Below, piece by piece: positions 1-8,472 of a stretch of DNA of 20,570 nucleotides. The notes under the pieces were generated by a model. The model searched no databases and was not told the origin of the DNA. It saw only the letters and a list, made by a program, of their open reading frames with translations. Positions within the stretch are counted from its first letter, which is position 1; the number at the start of each line of letters is the position of its first letter. Origin of the DNA: JAIEPW01 sp964406035 (GTDB lineage: Bacteria > Acidobacteriota > Terriglobia > Bryobacterales > Bryobacteraceae). Both the position numbers and the translations under genes were made by a program. The DNA is taken from contig CAYOQB010000099.1 in NCBI GenBank assembly GCA_964406035.1, forward strand, positions 1 to 20,570, given 5' to 3'.

Positions 1-1
1 G

Positions 2-586
2 CGCCCCTTCGGCGTCCGCTTTGTTCGGCAACTGCAGCAGAAGGGGACCGGCCACTCCGTCATCGGCGAGGACTGCCGCGTCGGCGCGGGCGCTACCGTC
101 GAGAACTCCACCCTCGCCGACCGCTCCGTAGTCGAACCCCTGTCCATCGTCGCCAACTCGCGGATCGACTCCGGCGCGAAAGTCGGTCCCTTCGCCCGCT
201 TGCGCATGGATACCCACATCGGCGCCGATGCGCGAATCGGTAACTTCGTGGAACTCAAGAAGACCGAATTTGGCGCTGGGGCTAAGAGCCAGCACCTGGC
301 TTACCTGGGCGATTCCGAGATCGGCTCGGGCGCCAACATCGGCGCCGGCACCATCACCTGCAACTTCGACGGCTTCGCCAAGCACAAAACCCAAATCGGC
401 GAAGGAGCATTCATCGGTTCCAATGCAACGCTGGTCGCGCCCGTGACCATTGGCGACCAGGGATACGTAGGAGCCGGCTCCACGATAACCGACGAGGTGC
501 CCCCCGGCGCACTAGCCCTGGGCAGGGGCCGCCAGGTGAACAAGGAAGGCTGGGTCGCCAGGCGGAAGCAAAAGGATCCCACATAA
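2..586 (+). CDS. glmU: Bifunctional GlmU, C-terminal part (5' end outside window)
   Basis: The open frame runs from the window edge to a TAA stop and gives 194 residues of left-handed beta-helix hexapeptide repeats. This is the acetyltransferase half of GlmU, which acetylates glucosamine-1-phosphate. The N-terminal uridylyltransferase half, which makes UDP-GlcNAc for peptidoglycan and lipopolysaccharide in the cytoplasm, lies upstream of the window. Diagnostic stretches are VGPFARLR, GNFVELKK, HLAYLGDSEIG, NIGAGTITCNFDG, GSNATLVAPV and the C-terminal KEGW. The His of HLAYLGD matches the catalytic His of E. coli GlmU, and the RLR and KK positions match sugar-phosphate contacts. E. coli has NYDG where this protein has NFDG, a mild change. 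The ATG at 200 is internal to the domain and is not the start. The end of the domain is complete. Identification is by family knowledge and is secure. Confidence 0.95.
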   Translation, partial: RPFGVRFVRQLQQKGTGHSVIGEDCRVGAGATVENSTLADRSVVEPLSIVANSRIDSGAKVGPFARLRMDTHIGADARIGNFVELKKTEFGAGAKSQHLAYLGDSEIGSGANIGAGTITCNFDGFAKHKTQIGEGAFIGSNATLVAPVTIGDQGYVGAGSTITDEVPPGALALGRGRQVNKEGWVARRKQKDPT

Positions 587-642
587 CCGAAAACCGCTAA
601 AGGTTGAATCCGCGTCTCGAACTTCGGTCACAATAGATTCCT

Positions 643-2166
643 ATGAGATTCCTGATTGTGGCCGCTTGCTTGGCATCGCTCGCCGCCGCCGCCCCCGGAC
701 CCCTCCGCTTCCAGATCACCCTTTCCCCCACGCTCTCCCCAACCCCGCTCAAGGGCCGGCTGCTCGTCTTCCTCTCCAATGACCCCAAGCCGCAGTCCCG
801 CCTCGGCGGCGGGTTCTCACCCACCGGCACCTGGATCGCCGCCCAGGAAATCCCCCTTCTCAAACCCGGCGAGCCTGTCCTCCTCAACCCCGACCTCAAC
901 GCCTTTCCTATCCCTTTCTCTCAAGCCAAGCCGGGCAGCTACCAGGTCATGGCGCTCCTCGACCTCAACCATAGCTACGCGCGCAACGGACACGGCCCGG
1001 GCGACCTCTTCAGCGATGTCGTCCCCCTGCCTTCCCTCAACCCCGCGGAAACGGAACCCGTCCAGCTCACCCTCGCCCGCCGCGAGCCCGAAAAAGCTCC
1101 GCTCCGCGATACCGAAAACGTCAAGCTGGTCGAGTTCGAAAGCAAAATGCTCACCGCGTTCTGGGGACGTCCGATCCTCATGCGCGCGGGCGTCGTGCTG
1201 CCGCCCGCCTACACCGCTCAGCCCCAGCGGCGATTCCCAGCGTCGTACATCATCCACGGCTTCGGCGGCGATCATTCCGCAGCCTGGAATCGCGGTCCCG
1301 TCATCCTCAAGGAGATCAGCGAAGGCAAGCGCTTCGACATGGTCCACATCTTCCTGGATGCGTCCTTCCCCACGGGCCATCACGTGTTCGCCGACTCCGT
1401 TAACAACGGACCCTGGGGCCGCGCCCTGGTCGAGGAACTCATCCCGCACCTCGAAAGCCGCTTCCGCCTGATCGCCAAGCCCTCGGCCCGCTTCCTCACC
1501 GGCCATTCCTCCGGCGGCTGGAGCTCGCTCTGGGTGCAGGTCAGCCATCCTGATTTCTTCGGCGGAACCTGGTCCACCGCGCCCGACCCCGTCGACCTCC
1601 GCAGCTTCACCGGCATCGATGCGACCCCCGGCTCCACACAGAACGCCTACAAAACCAAGGACGGACGCGTCCTGAATCTGGTCCGGCGAGGCGGGAAGGA
1701 ACTCGCCAGCTTCCAGGAATTTGTCGGCCAGGAAGAAGCCAAAGGCGAGTTCGGGGGCCAGATTGCGTCCTTCGAGTGGGTCTGGAGCCCGCGCGGCAAG
1801 GACGGCCGTCCCGAACAGCTCTTCGATCGCGCCACCGGCGCGCAGAATCCGGAGGTCCAGCGCTACTGGCAGCGATACGACATCCGCAACGTGCTCGAAT
1901 CCGGATGGGCTACGCTCGGCGAGAAGCTGCGCGGCAAGCTGCACATTGTCTGCGGCACGGAAGACAACTTCCATCTCGAGGAAGGCGTCTACTTCCTTTG
2001 TGACTTCCTCAAGTCCAGGGGCCGGGAGGACGCCTGCGAGATCGTCCCCGGCCGCGACCACGGCGATCTGTACCAGCCTTACAAGACTTATCCGGACGGG
2101 CTGCACCTCCGAATCGATCGCGAGATGAAGGCCGCCTTCGAGAAGGCCACTCGGAACGGCAACTAG
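643..2166 (+). CDS. Secreted putative esterase (alpha/beta hydrolase, esterase D/Fes type)
   Basis: The protein has 507 residues. It starts with a short hydrophobic signal peptide (about residues 1-17, ending in AAAA-P), so export to the periplasm or beyond is likely. An N-terminal beta-rich region (about 20-165) precedes an alpha/beta-hydrolase domain of the PF00756 kind. The domain carries an oxyanion-loop motif IIHGFGGDHS (203-212), the nucleophile elbow GHSSGG with Ser289, a likely acid at Asp441 in GTEDNFH, and the likely catalytic His473 in GRDHGD. All three triad positions are therefore present. The substrate cannot be read from the sequence; relatives include enterochelin esterase, S-formylglutathione hydrolase and feruloyl esterases. 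The ATG at 643 is chosen because the signal peptide begins there. No clear Shine-Dalgarno precedes it. The stop is two bases before the next gene, which suggests one transcript. Confidence 0.85.
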   Translation: MRFLIVAACLASLAAAAPGPLRFQITLSPTLSPTPLKGRLLVFLSNDPKPQSRLGGGFSPTGTWIAAQEIPLLKPGEPVLLNPDLNAFPIPFSQAKPGSYQVMALLDLNHSYARNGHGPGDLFSDVVPLPSLNPAETEPVQLTLARREPEKAPLRDTENVKLVEFESKMLTAFWGRPILMRAGVVLPPAYTAQPQRRFPASYIIHGFGGDHSAAWNRGPVILKEISEGKRFDMVHIFLDASFPTGHHVFADSVNNGPWGRALVEELIPHLESRFRLIAKPSARFLTGHSSGGWSSLWVQVSHPDFFGGTWSTAPDPVDLRSFTGIDATPGSTQNAYKTKDGRVLNLVRRGGKELASFQEFVGQEEAKGEFGGQIASFEWVWSPRGKDGRPEQLFDRATGAQNPEVQRYWQRYDIRNVLESGWATLGEKLRGKLHIVCGTEDNFHLEEGVYFLCDFLKSRGREDACEIVPGRDHGDLYQPYKTYPDGLHLRIDREMKAAFEKATRNGN

Positions 2167-2168
2167 TC

Positions 2169-4349
2169 ATGCGTCTCCCGCTGGCCGCGCCCGCGCTGCT
2201 GATTGCGATCGTCATTCTGTTCTTCTGGAAACTGGTCCTTTCCAACCAGTACACCTGGCTGGAGCAGCCGGATGTTTCGAATCTCACCCTGCCCTGGTTG
2301 CAGTTCCAGGCTGCGGCGTGGAATGCGGGGCGCTGGTTCCCGCTCTGGGATCCCCATTCCTGGCTCGGGCAGCCGCTGCTCGGGCAGGCGCAGCCCGGTG
2401 CTGCGTATCCCTTCAACTGGCTCCTGTTCCTCGCGCCGTTGAACCCGAATGGCTGGATTCGCCAGGATGTCCTCCACTGGTACTTCGTTCTGATTCGCGC
2501 CGGGGCAGCTCTGTCCGCGTACGCACTGGCACGCTCGCTGGGACGCTCGCGCTGGGCCGCGATCTTCGCCGGAGTTGCCTATGGGCTCGCGGGGTACGTC
2601 GCCGCCGTGGACGCGCCGCAGATGGTCAATGGCGCGGTGTGGACTCCACTGGTGTTCCTGTTCCTGTTCCGCGCTGCCGAGGGCCGGGATGGAGTTCGCA
2701 GCGCGATTCTCTCCGGCTTCTTCCTGGGCTTCGGATGGTTGGCCGGACATCACCAGATGAACTTGTTCGTCTCGCTTGCCGCGGGCGGGCTCTGGATGTT
2801 CCTCGTCTTTCGGGATGGCCGGCCCAACTGGAAGCTCGCGCGACTCGCCGCGGTTTTCGTGGTGGTTGCGATCGCCGCCAGCGCCCTGCAGACGCTCCCC
2901 ACGGCTGAGTATGGCCGCCTCGCCGTCCGCTGGTCCGGGACCGACGAGCCGCTTCGATTCGATCAAAAGGTGCCCTATCCCGTGCACGGACAGTATGCCC
3001 TGAAGCCGACGGAACTCCTCGGATTCATCTTCCCTGGTGTGGCCCGCGGGCTCGACCCGTTTCTCGGGTGCCTGCTGCTGTCCATCGCAGTGCTCGGCGC
3101 CATCGCCGCCTTCGACGACCAGCGGATTCGCTGGCTGGTCGCCGTTGGGCTCGCCGGCCTCGCGTTTTCACTCGGCCCGTACACCCCGGTCCATGGCTGG
3201 ATTTACGCTCTGGTGCCGATGGTAGAAAAGGCTCGCGTGCCCGCAGCCGCGGTCCTGCTCTTCCACCTGTCTGCGGCGGCGTGCGCGGCCTCAGGCATAG
3301 ATTTCCTCCGCGTTAGCCGCGCGGGCTCGATTGCGCCGAAGATCCTCGCCCTGGCCGGCGCCCTGCTGTTCGCGTTGACTGTCGTGCTTTTCGCCGCCCG
3401 CATCGACCCGGCGGTGAGCGATGGCCGGCTGACGCTCGCGGCCGTCCTGCTGCTCGTGGCTGCCGCCGTTCTCGAGGCCTGGCGTCGCGGCCGCCTTGCA
3501 CCGTCCCTCGCTTTACCGGGGCTCCTTCTTCTGGCCCTGACGGAAATATCCAACTCCACCGGATTCACCTACCCTCATGTCTCGGACGCGGACCACTCGC
3601 GCTACTTGAAGAAGATGTCCCAGCATGACGACGTGATCGCATTCCTGCGCTCGCAAGGGAGCCCGCGCGTGGAATACTCGGACTCCGATATCCCGTACAA
3701 CATCGGCGACTGGTGGGGAATCGATACTCTGGGCGCCTACACGGCGAGCGTGCCCGTGAACATGTGGCAACAGTCGCCCCTCTTCCATCCCAGCGGACGT
3801 CTCATGATGGGCGTCCGTTTTCATCTCGGCTCCAAGCCCAGTCGTGAAGGCCAGCAACTGGCGTTCGAGGGCCGATCCGGTCTGAAGGTCTACGAAAACC
3901 CTGGAGCCTTCCCCCGATCCTGGGCGGTTCACACCGCCGAAACCTTCCACAACCCCGGCCGGCTGGTAGATCCTCAGGTCGATCTGAAACGCATGGCGCT
4001 CGTGGCCGGTCCTGCTCCCAACCTGGAAACCTGCCAAGGCGATACCATCGACGTTCTGGAGCGCCAGCCCGAACGTGTTCGCATCAGCGCCATCATGCGC
4101 TGCCGCGGCTTGGTCATCCTCAGCGACAACTACTTCCCCGGCTGGCGCGCCTCCGTCGACGGAAGGCAAGCGCCGGTTCTGCAGGTCAACGGCGCTCTCC
4201 GCGGCGTGGTCGTGGACGCCGGGGAGCACCGGATCGAATTCCGGTACCAGCCTCGCGCTGTTCTCGCCGGTGCGATTCTCACGTCACTGGCCGCGCTTCT
4301 CGCGCTAGCCTGCGTGCTACCCTGGCCCCGACGGCGAAAAACCGCGTGA
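2169..4349 (+). CDS. YfhO-like multi-pass membrane protein
   Basis: This 726-residue integral membrane protein opens with a hydrophobic helix (about 7-24) followed by a conserved extracytoplasmic loop containing LPWLQFQ, PLWDPHSWLGQP and GAAYPFNW. About ten further hydrophobic stretches follow up to roughly residue 460. The segment GVAYGLAGYVAAVDAPQMVN and the C-terminal SDNYFPGWRASVDG (about 653-666), followed by a last membrane helix and a basic tail PRRRK, are typical of the YfhO family (PF09586). That family has a GT-C-like fold and is linked in Firmicutes to glycosylation of lipoteichoic acid. Its role in Acidobacteriota is unknown. The start is only two bases after the esterase stop, so translational coupling is likely. 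The stop is followed after 19 bases by the ribosome-binding site of the broken methyltransferase gene. The family call is confident; a glycan-transfer role is inference. Confidence 0.85.
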   Translation: MRLPLAAPALLIAIVILFFWKLVLSNQYTWLEQPDVSNLTLPWLQFQAAAWNAGRWFPLWDPHSWLGQPLLGQAQPGAAYPFNWLLFLAPLNPNGWIRQDVLHWYFVLIRAGAALSAYALARSLGRSRWAAIFAGVAYGLAGYVAAVDAPQMVNGAVWTPLVFLFLFRAAEGRDGVRSAILSGFFLGFGWLAGHHQMNLFVSLAAGGLWMFLVFRDGRPNWKLARLAAVFVVVAIAASALQTLPTAEYGRLAVRWSGTDEPLRFDQKVPYPVHGQYALKPTELLGFIFPGVARGLDPFLGCLLLSIAVLGAIAAFDDQRIRWLVAVGLAGLAFSLGPYTPVHGWIYALVPMVEKARVPAAAVLLFHLSAAACAASGIDFLRVSRAGSIAPKILALAGALLFALTVVLFAARIDPAVSDGRLTLAAVLLLVAAAVLEAWRRGRLAPSLALPGLLLLALTEISNSTGFTYPHVSDADHSRYLKKMSQHDDVIAFLRSQGSPRVEYSDSDIPYNIGDWWGIDTLGAYTASVPVNMWQQSPLFHPSGRLMMGVRFHLGSKPSREGQQLAFEGRSGLKVYENPGAFPRSWAVHTAETFHNPGRLVDPQVDLKRMALVAGPAPNLETCQGDTIDVLERQPERVRISAIMRCRGLVILSDNYFPGWRASVDGRQAPVLQVNGALRGVVVDAGEHRIEFRYQPRAVLAGAILTSLAALLALACVLPWPRRRKTA

Positions 4350-4368
4350 CGCATGGTAGCATCTGACC

Positions 4369-4374
4369 GAGGAG
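4369..4374 (+). promoter_or_regulatory. Ribosome-binding site GAGGAG for the methyltransferase frame
   Basis: GAGGAG lies four bases before a TTG at 4379. The TTG opens a frame that is the same as that of the methyltransferase body at 4517-5203. By contrast, the ATG at 4517 has no good Shine-Dalgarno. This decides that the ancestral start was upstream of the in-frame TAG. Confidence 0.6.
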
Positions 4375-4378
4375 CCGC

Positions 4379-5203
4379 TTGCACCCTGCTATTTCGAAAC
4401 TGATCCGCGAACCCGTGCTTCGCCTGGGCGCGCGCGCCGTTCTGCCTTTACTGAGACCCTCCTGGCAAACCCGCGCTTTGTGGGACATCTCCGACCGGCC
4501 TCAATAGCTGCTGGGAATGGCAGCCGCCGTTGAACTCGCCAAGCGGCAGGGCGCCACCGCCTTCTCCGCGATCGAGTTCGGCGTTGCCGGCGGCACCGGA
4601 CTCTGTGCCATGCAGGCCGACGCAGAAATGCTGGAACGTGAAACTGGAATCCAGATCAAGGTGTACGGTTTCGATACCGCCGGGGGCCTGCCCGAGTTCA
4701 TCGGCGATCACCGCGATCACCCCGACCTGTGGCAGCCCGGCGACTACCCCATGGACTTCGACAAGCTCCGCCAACGGCTCACCAGCCGCACCGAACTGGT
4801 GCTCGGCAATGTCCGCGACACCGTTCATTCCTTCTTCGATCGCTATTCGCCGCCGCCCCTGGGCTTCATCTCCTTCGACCTGGATCTGTACTCCTCCACC
4901 AAGGCGGCGTTGGAGATCTTCGACGCCCCCAGCCGGAGCATGCTGTTGCACGTGCCCTGCTATTTCGACGACATCGGGTTCATCGCGAACTACCGCTACG
5001 CCGGCGAGTTCCTCGCCATCGACGAGTTCAACGAACGCAGCGCCGGCGTGAAACTGGACCGCTGGCACGGCGTCAAGTACGGACGTCCCTTCCCGGAACG
5101 GCCTTTCCTGGAACAGATGTACGTGGCCCACGACATCGCCGCATTGTCGGCGATCGGCGCCCAAGCCTCCCGGGCCCGCGCGCAGTTACCGTTGCAGGCA
5201 TAA
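4379..5203 (+). pseudogene. TylF-like class I SAM methyltransferase, interrupted by in-frame TAG
   Basis: From TTG 4379 the frame encodes 42 residues (ending DISDRPQ), meets TAG at 4505-4507, then continues LLGMAAAVELAKRQG and on to a TAA at 5201-5203. The body has a SAM-binding-like glycine loop IEFGVAGGTGL. It also has FDLDLYSSTKAAL and, further on, CYFDD, which resemble the DxDxY-ST and DD metal-binding segments of TylF/MycF-type sugar O-methyltransferases. From family memory, the position after RPx is usually aromatic (Tyr), so TAG could come from TAT or TAC by one base. ATG 4517 lies nine bases after the TAG and could restart translation to give 228 residues, but it would lack the N-terminal helix region. 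At least four other genes in the window end in TAG (esterase, SBBP protein, mqnC, ADOP permease), so code reassignment is unlikely. Either a recent nonsense mutation, a sequencing error or a split gene fits. The substrate is unknown. Confidence 0.65.
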
Positions 5204-5216
5204 ACGGCTTTTCAGG

Positions 5217-6182
5217 TCACAGCTTGCGCAACCGCACTCCGCTGATCCCGTGGTCTCCGCCCTTTTCCAGAATCAACTGCGCCCGCTCCCGCGTCGGCTG
5301 GATGTTCTCCCGCAGATTCGGACCGTTGATCTCGTTCCAGATGGCGCGGGCGATGTCCGCCGCTTCGGCTTCGCTCAGGCTCGCGTACTTATGGAAGTAC
5401 GACTGCGGATTCACGAACACCCTCTCCCGCAGCGCCAGGAACCGCGAGACATACCAGTGTTCGATCGCCTCCTCCGGCGCGTCAATGTAAATCGAGAAAT
5501 CGAAAAAGTCGCTGACAAACAGCCGCGGAGCGCGCCCCGGAGCGGCATCCCCGGTCTGCAGCACGTTCAGGCCCTCCACGATCAGAATGTCCGGCTTGCG
5601 GATCACATGCTGCTCCTGCGGCACGATGTCGTACAGCAGATGCGAGTACACCGGCGCCGTCACCTCCGGTTTGCCCGCCTTCACGTCGGAGACGAACTGC
5701 ACCAGCCGCCGCTGATCGTAGCTCTCCGGGAATCCCTTGCGCTTCATCAATCCCCGGCTCTCCAGAACCCGCGTGGGATGCAGAAAGCCGTCGGTGGTGA
5801 TCAGGTCCACCTTGGGATGATCCGGCCAGCGTTTCAGCAGCGCCTGCAGCACGCGCGCGGTCGTGCTCTTGCCCACCGCCACGGAGCCCGCGATGCCGAT
5901 CACATACGGAACCTTCGCCGGCAGGTTCCCCAGGAACGTGTCGGTGGCCTTGTGCAACGCCTGGGTTGCCCCCACGTACAGGTTCAGCAGCCGCGACAGC
6001 GGCAGGTACACGTCCGCCACATCCTCCAGCGACAGCCGCTCGTTGATGCCGCGCAGCGTCGCCAGATCCTGTTCGGTCAGCGTCAGGGGAGTGGCCGCTC
6101 GCAGCCGGGCCCATTCCTGGCGGGAGAAGCTCAAGTGCGGCGTCAGCTTGGAGGCGTCCGCCAGGGGTAACGGGTTGGTCAC
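5217..6182 (-). CDS. coaA: Type I pantothenate kinase
   Basis: The product phosphorylates pantothenate with ATP, the first and usually rate-setting step of coenzyme A synthesis in the cytoplasm. The protein has 321 residues against 316 in E. coli CoaA and aligns along the whole length. The Walker A motif GSVAVGKS is at 99-106. It is followed by LITTDGF with the catalytic-type Asp131, then GLMKRKGFPESYD, TAPVYSHLLYD, PDILIVEGLNVLQ, VSDFFDFSIY and the late PTRERAQLIL. The start is a GTG at 6180-6182. No ATG, GTG or TTG lies nearby upstream in frame, and residue numbering agrees with E. coli. There is no clear Shine-Dalgarno. The gene converges on the methyltransferase with 13 bases between their ends and is divergent from the SBBP-repeat gene. 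In other bacteria CoA feedback acts on the protein; no operator was recognised here. Confidence 0.96.
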   Translation of the reverse strand: MTNPLPLADASKLTPHLSFSRQEWARLRAATPLTLTEQDLATLRGINERLSLEDVADVYLPLSRLLNLYVGATQALHKATDTFLGNLPAKVPYVIGIAGSVAVGKSTTARVLQALLKRWPDHPKVDLITTDGFLHPTRVLESRGLMKRKGFPESYDQRRLVQFVSDVKAGKPEVTAPVYSHLLYDIVPQEQHVIRKPDILIVEGLNVLQTGDAAPGRAPRLFVSDFFDFSIYIDAPEEAIEHWYVSRFLALRERVFVNPQSYFHKYASLSEAEAADIARAIWNEINGPNLRENIQPTRERAQLILEKGGDHGISGVRLRKL

Positions 6183-6239
6183 GTAAGCTACCGACCAACA
6201 ATGTATCGCATTTATGTTGCTGCGGTAATCTAGATTTGG
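6183..6239. promoter_or_regulatory. Divergent intergenic region between coaA and the SBBP gene
   Basis: These 57 bases are AT-rich compared with the flanking genes and must carry the promoters of both divergent genes. A TAATCT/TAGATT cluster at about 6227-6236 on the plus strand and a GATACATT stretch on the minus strand are possible -10 elements. Neither has a convincing -35, and neither gene has a clear Shine-Dalgarno. That it is a promoter region is inferred from gene orientation, not from strong consensus matches. Confidence 0.45.
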
Positions 6240-8456
6240 ATGAACCGCCTCCCCCTCTTACCGGTTCTTTGCGGACTCGTGCTCAGCGGTCCCGCGTGGG
6301 CCCAGACCGCGCTGACCCTGCCCCTGCGCATCGGCGGCGCCGGCGCCGACACCGTCCGCGACACCGCCGTCGACCCCCGCGGCAACCTGATCGTGACCGG
6401 CACCTTCACCCGCAACGTCGACTTCAATCCGGCTTCCGCTGAGGATGTCCTGGTGGCCCCCACCGGCGCCGACATGTTCCTGGCCAAATACGACGCCAAC
6501 GGCCGCTACCTCTGGGCGATCCGCATTGGCGGTCTCGGTATCGAAACGCCGCGATCCGTTGCCGCCGACGCCCAGGGCAACATCCTGGTCACCGGTGTTT
6601 TCAACGGCGCCGTCGACTTCGATCCATCCAGCGCCGTTCGCGAGGCCACCTCCCGCCAGGAGGACATCTTCCTGGCCAAGTACAGCCCCGATGGCGCCCT
6701 GCTGTGGCTGAACGTGTTCGGCTCCGCCCTCGCCGACGAATCCTTCCACCTGAAGCTGGACGCCGCCGGCAACGTCTATCTCACCGGCTACTTCCAGAAC
6801 AGCGTGGATCTCGATCCGCAGGAAGGGCGCGTCGCCATGATCGCCAGCCAGGGCCAGAAGGATCTGTTCCTGGCCAAGTATTCTCCGGCCGGTGATTTTC
6901 TGTGGGGCTTCGGCATCGGCTTCAACTTCGACGAAATCGGCTACGGAATCGCCTTCAACGCCGCCGGCAACGTGATCCTCTACGGCACCTTCGCCAGCCG
7001 CATCGTGGACTTCGATCCCAGCGGCCTGGAGCGCAACCTGACCCGCGACGGCAACATCGAGTTCCCTGACCTGTTCCTGGCCGAGTACACCGCCGACGGC
7101 GGCGTGCATCGCGGCTCCCAGCGATTCGGAGGAGTGAACTCCGATATCGCCGCGCCCGGCGGCGTGTGGGTGGACTCCGCCAACAATATCGTCATCATCG
7201 GGACCTTCAACCTCACCACCAACTTCGAACCGGCCGGACGCCCCGGCGGCGTCCGCAACAGCAACGGGGGCGTTGACGCCTTCCTGGCGCGCATCGACAG
7301 CCAGTTCAACTTCCGCTCCGCGAGTTCCTGGGGCGGCCCCGGCAACGATACCGCCTTGCGCCTGGCAACCAGCACGGCCAATGCGGCGTATGTCTCGGGT
7401 TCCTTCACCGGAACCGCCGATTTCGACCCCGGCGCGGGTACCGCGAACGTAACCGCGCGCGGCGTCAACGGCGCTACCGATGGCTATCTGGCGCGCTATA
7501 ACGCCGACGGAACTCTGGGCTGGGTGATCGGTCTGGGCGGCGCGCCTTCCAGTTCCGCCGAGAACCTCTCCTCCGCCTCCAGCATCATCAGCGACGGCCG
7601 CGGCTTCTGGCTGGTCTCTGGAACCTTCTTCGGCGCCCTCGACGCCGACCCAAGCGCGGGCGCGTTCCCGGTCGCCAGCGAAGGCGAGTCCGACGGGTAC
7701 GTTATCCGCTACAACAGCGAAGGCGCGCTGGTCCGGGACCTGGAGCAGTCGCGCCTCATCGCCGCCGTCACCGCCACCTCGAACGGCGTCGTGGGTCCGC
7801 TGACCGGCGGCAGCGCGCACACCATCTGGGGCAACGCTCTGGCCGGCTCCACCGCCGCCTTCGAGCAGCTTCCCCTGCCCGCCCGCCTCTGCGATATCCA
7901 GGTCCGGATTCGCGACGCAGCCGCCCGCGAATTCACCGCGCCCCTCTACTACTGTTCCCCCGGACAGGTGAACTTCCTCGCGCCTTTCGAGCTCGCGCCC
8001 GGCCCGGCGGAGGTCGCCGTGGTCAACGATCAGGGCAATCGCGCCACCGCCGCCGTGAACGTTGCCACGCTCAACCCGTCAATTTTCCTTGTCGACGCCG
8101 CCGGAACCGGAGCGGTGATCTTCGGCGCCGGTCCCCTGGCCGGGCGGCTGGTCAACGCGGACAATCCCGCGCGCCCCGGCGACATCCTGCTGGTGTATGC
8201 CGGCGGCCTGGGCGCCGTGCGGCCCCCGCTGGTCACCGGCGCGCTGGTGGATCAAATCGCGACCACGGTGGTGAACACCGGCGCTCGCATTGGCGGCATC
8301 GACGTTCGCGTCGAATTCTCCGGCTACGCCCCCGGCGGCCCGGGTGCGTATCAGATCAACCTGGTGGTGCCGCAGGGATTGACGCCCGGAACCCATCCCC
8401 TGCTGCTGACCACGCCGGCGGGGAACTCCAACGCCGTGTCCGTGGTAGTGCGGTAG
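6240..8456 (+). CDS. Secreted seven-repeat SBBP beta-propeller protein with TIGR03437 domain
   Basis: The protein has 738 residues. Residues 1-22 form a signal peptide ending GPAWAQ, so it is exported. Residues about 25-500 hold seven repeats of roughly 65-70 residues, each built on a pattern such as GNILVTGVFNGAVDFDP followed by FLAKYSPDG. The DxDP-like signatures fall near residues 61, 126, 190, 257, 328, 394 and 468. This is the SBBP repeat layout and predicts one seven-bladed propeller. Residues about 523-738 form a complete TIGR03437 'Solibacter' C-terminal domain, recognisable by YYCSPGQVNFLAPF, LVYAGGLGAVRPP and GPGAYQINLVVPQGL. The function of both parts is unknown; surface adhesion or carbohydrate binding is only a guess. 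The gene ends in TAG TAA, a double stop, and then converges on the small gene at 8473. ATG 6240 is fixed by the signal peptide. Confidence 0.88.
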   Translation: MNRLPLLPVLCGLVLSGPAWAQTALTLPLRIGGAGADTVRDTAVDPRGNLIVTGTFTRNVDFNPASAEDVLVAPTGADMFLAKYDANGRYLWAIRIGGLGIETPRSVAADAQGNILVTGVFNGAVDFDPSSAVREATSRQEDIFLAKYSPDGALLWLNVFGSALADESFHLKLDAAGNVYLTGYFQNSVDLDPQEGRVAMIASQGQKDLFLAKYSPAGDFLWGFGIGFNFDEIGYGIAFNAAGNVILYGTFASRIVDFDPSGLERNLTRDGNIEFPDLFLAEYTADGGVHRGSQRFGGVNSDIAAPGGVWVDSANNIVIIGTFNLTTNFEPAGRPGGVRNSNGGVDAFLARIDSQFNFRSASSWGGPGNDTALRLATSTANAAYVSGSFTGTADFDPGAGTANVTARGVNGATDGYLARYNADGTLGWVIGLGGAPSSSAENLSSASSIISDGRGFWLVSGTFFGALDADPSAGAFPVASEGESDGYVIRYNSEGALVRDLEQSRLIAAVTATSNGVVGPLTGGSAHTIWGNALAGSTAAFEQLPLPARLCDIQVRIRDAAAREFTAPLYYCSPGQVNFLAPFELAPGPAEVAVVNDQGNRATAAVNVATLNPSIFLVDAAGTGAVIFGAGPLAGRLVNADNPARPGDILLVYAGGLGAVRPPLVTGALVDQIATTVVNTGARIGGIDVRVEFSGYAPGGPGAYQINLVVPQGLTPGTHPLLLTTPAGNSNAVSVVVR

Positions 8457-8472
8457 TAAGGCTACTCCCTAT

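Noticed and set aside
4505..4507. Amber recoding (genetic code change or pyrrolysine) in the methyltransferase
   Set aside because: TAG ends the esterase, the SBBP gene, mqnC and the permease in this same window, and no recoding element is seen. A mutation or sequence error is simpler.
5250..6170. Plus-strand open frame (306 codons) opposite coaA
   Set aside because: Arg/Gln/His-rich mirror of coaA, which is unmistakable on the minus strand.
6258..7820. Long minus-strand open frame (520 codons) opposite the SBBP gene
   Set aside because: Ala/Gly/Val/Glu-rich shadow of a high-GC gene. The plus-strand gene has a signal peptide and clear repeat domains, while the antisense frame has none.
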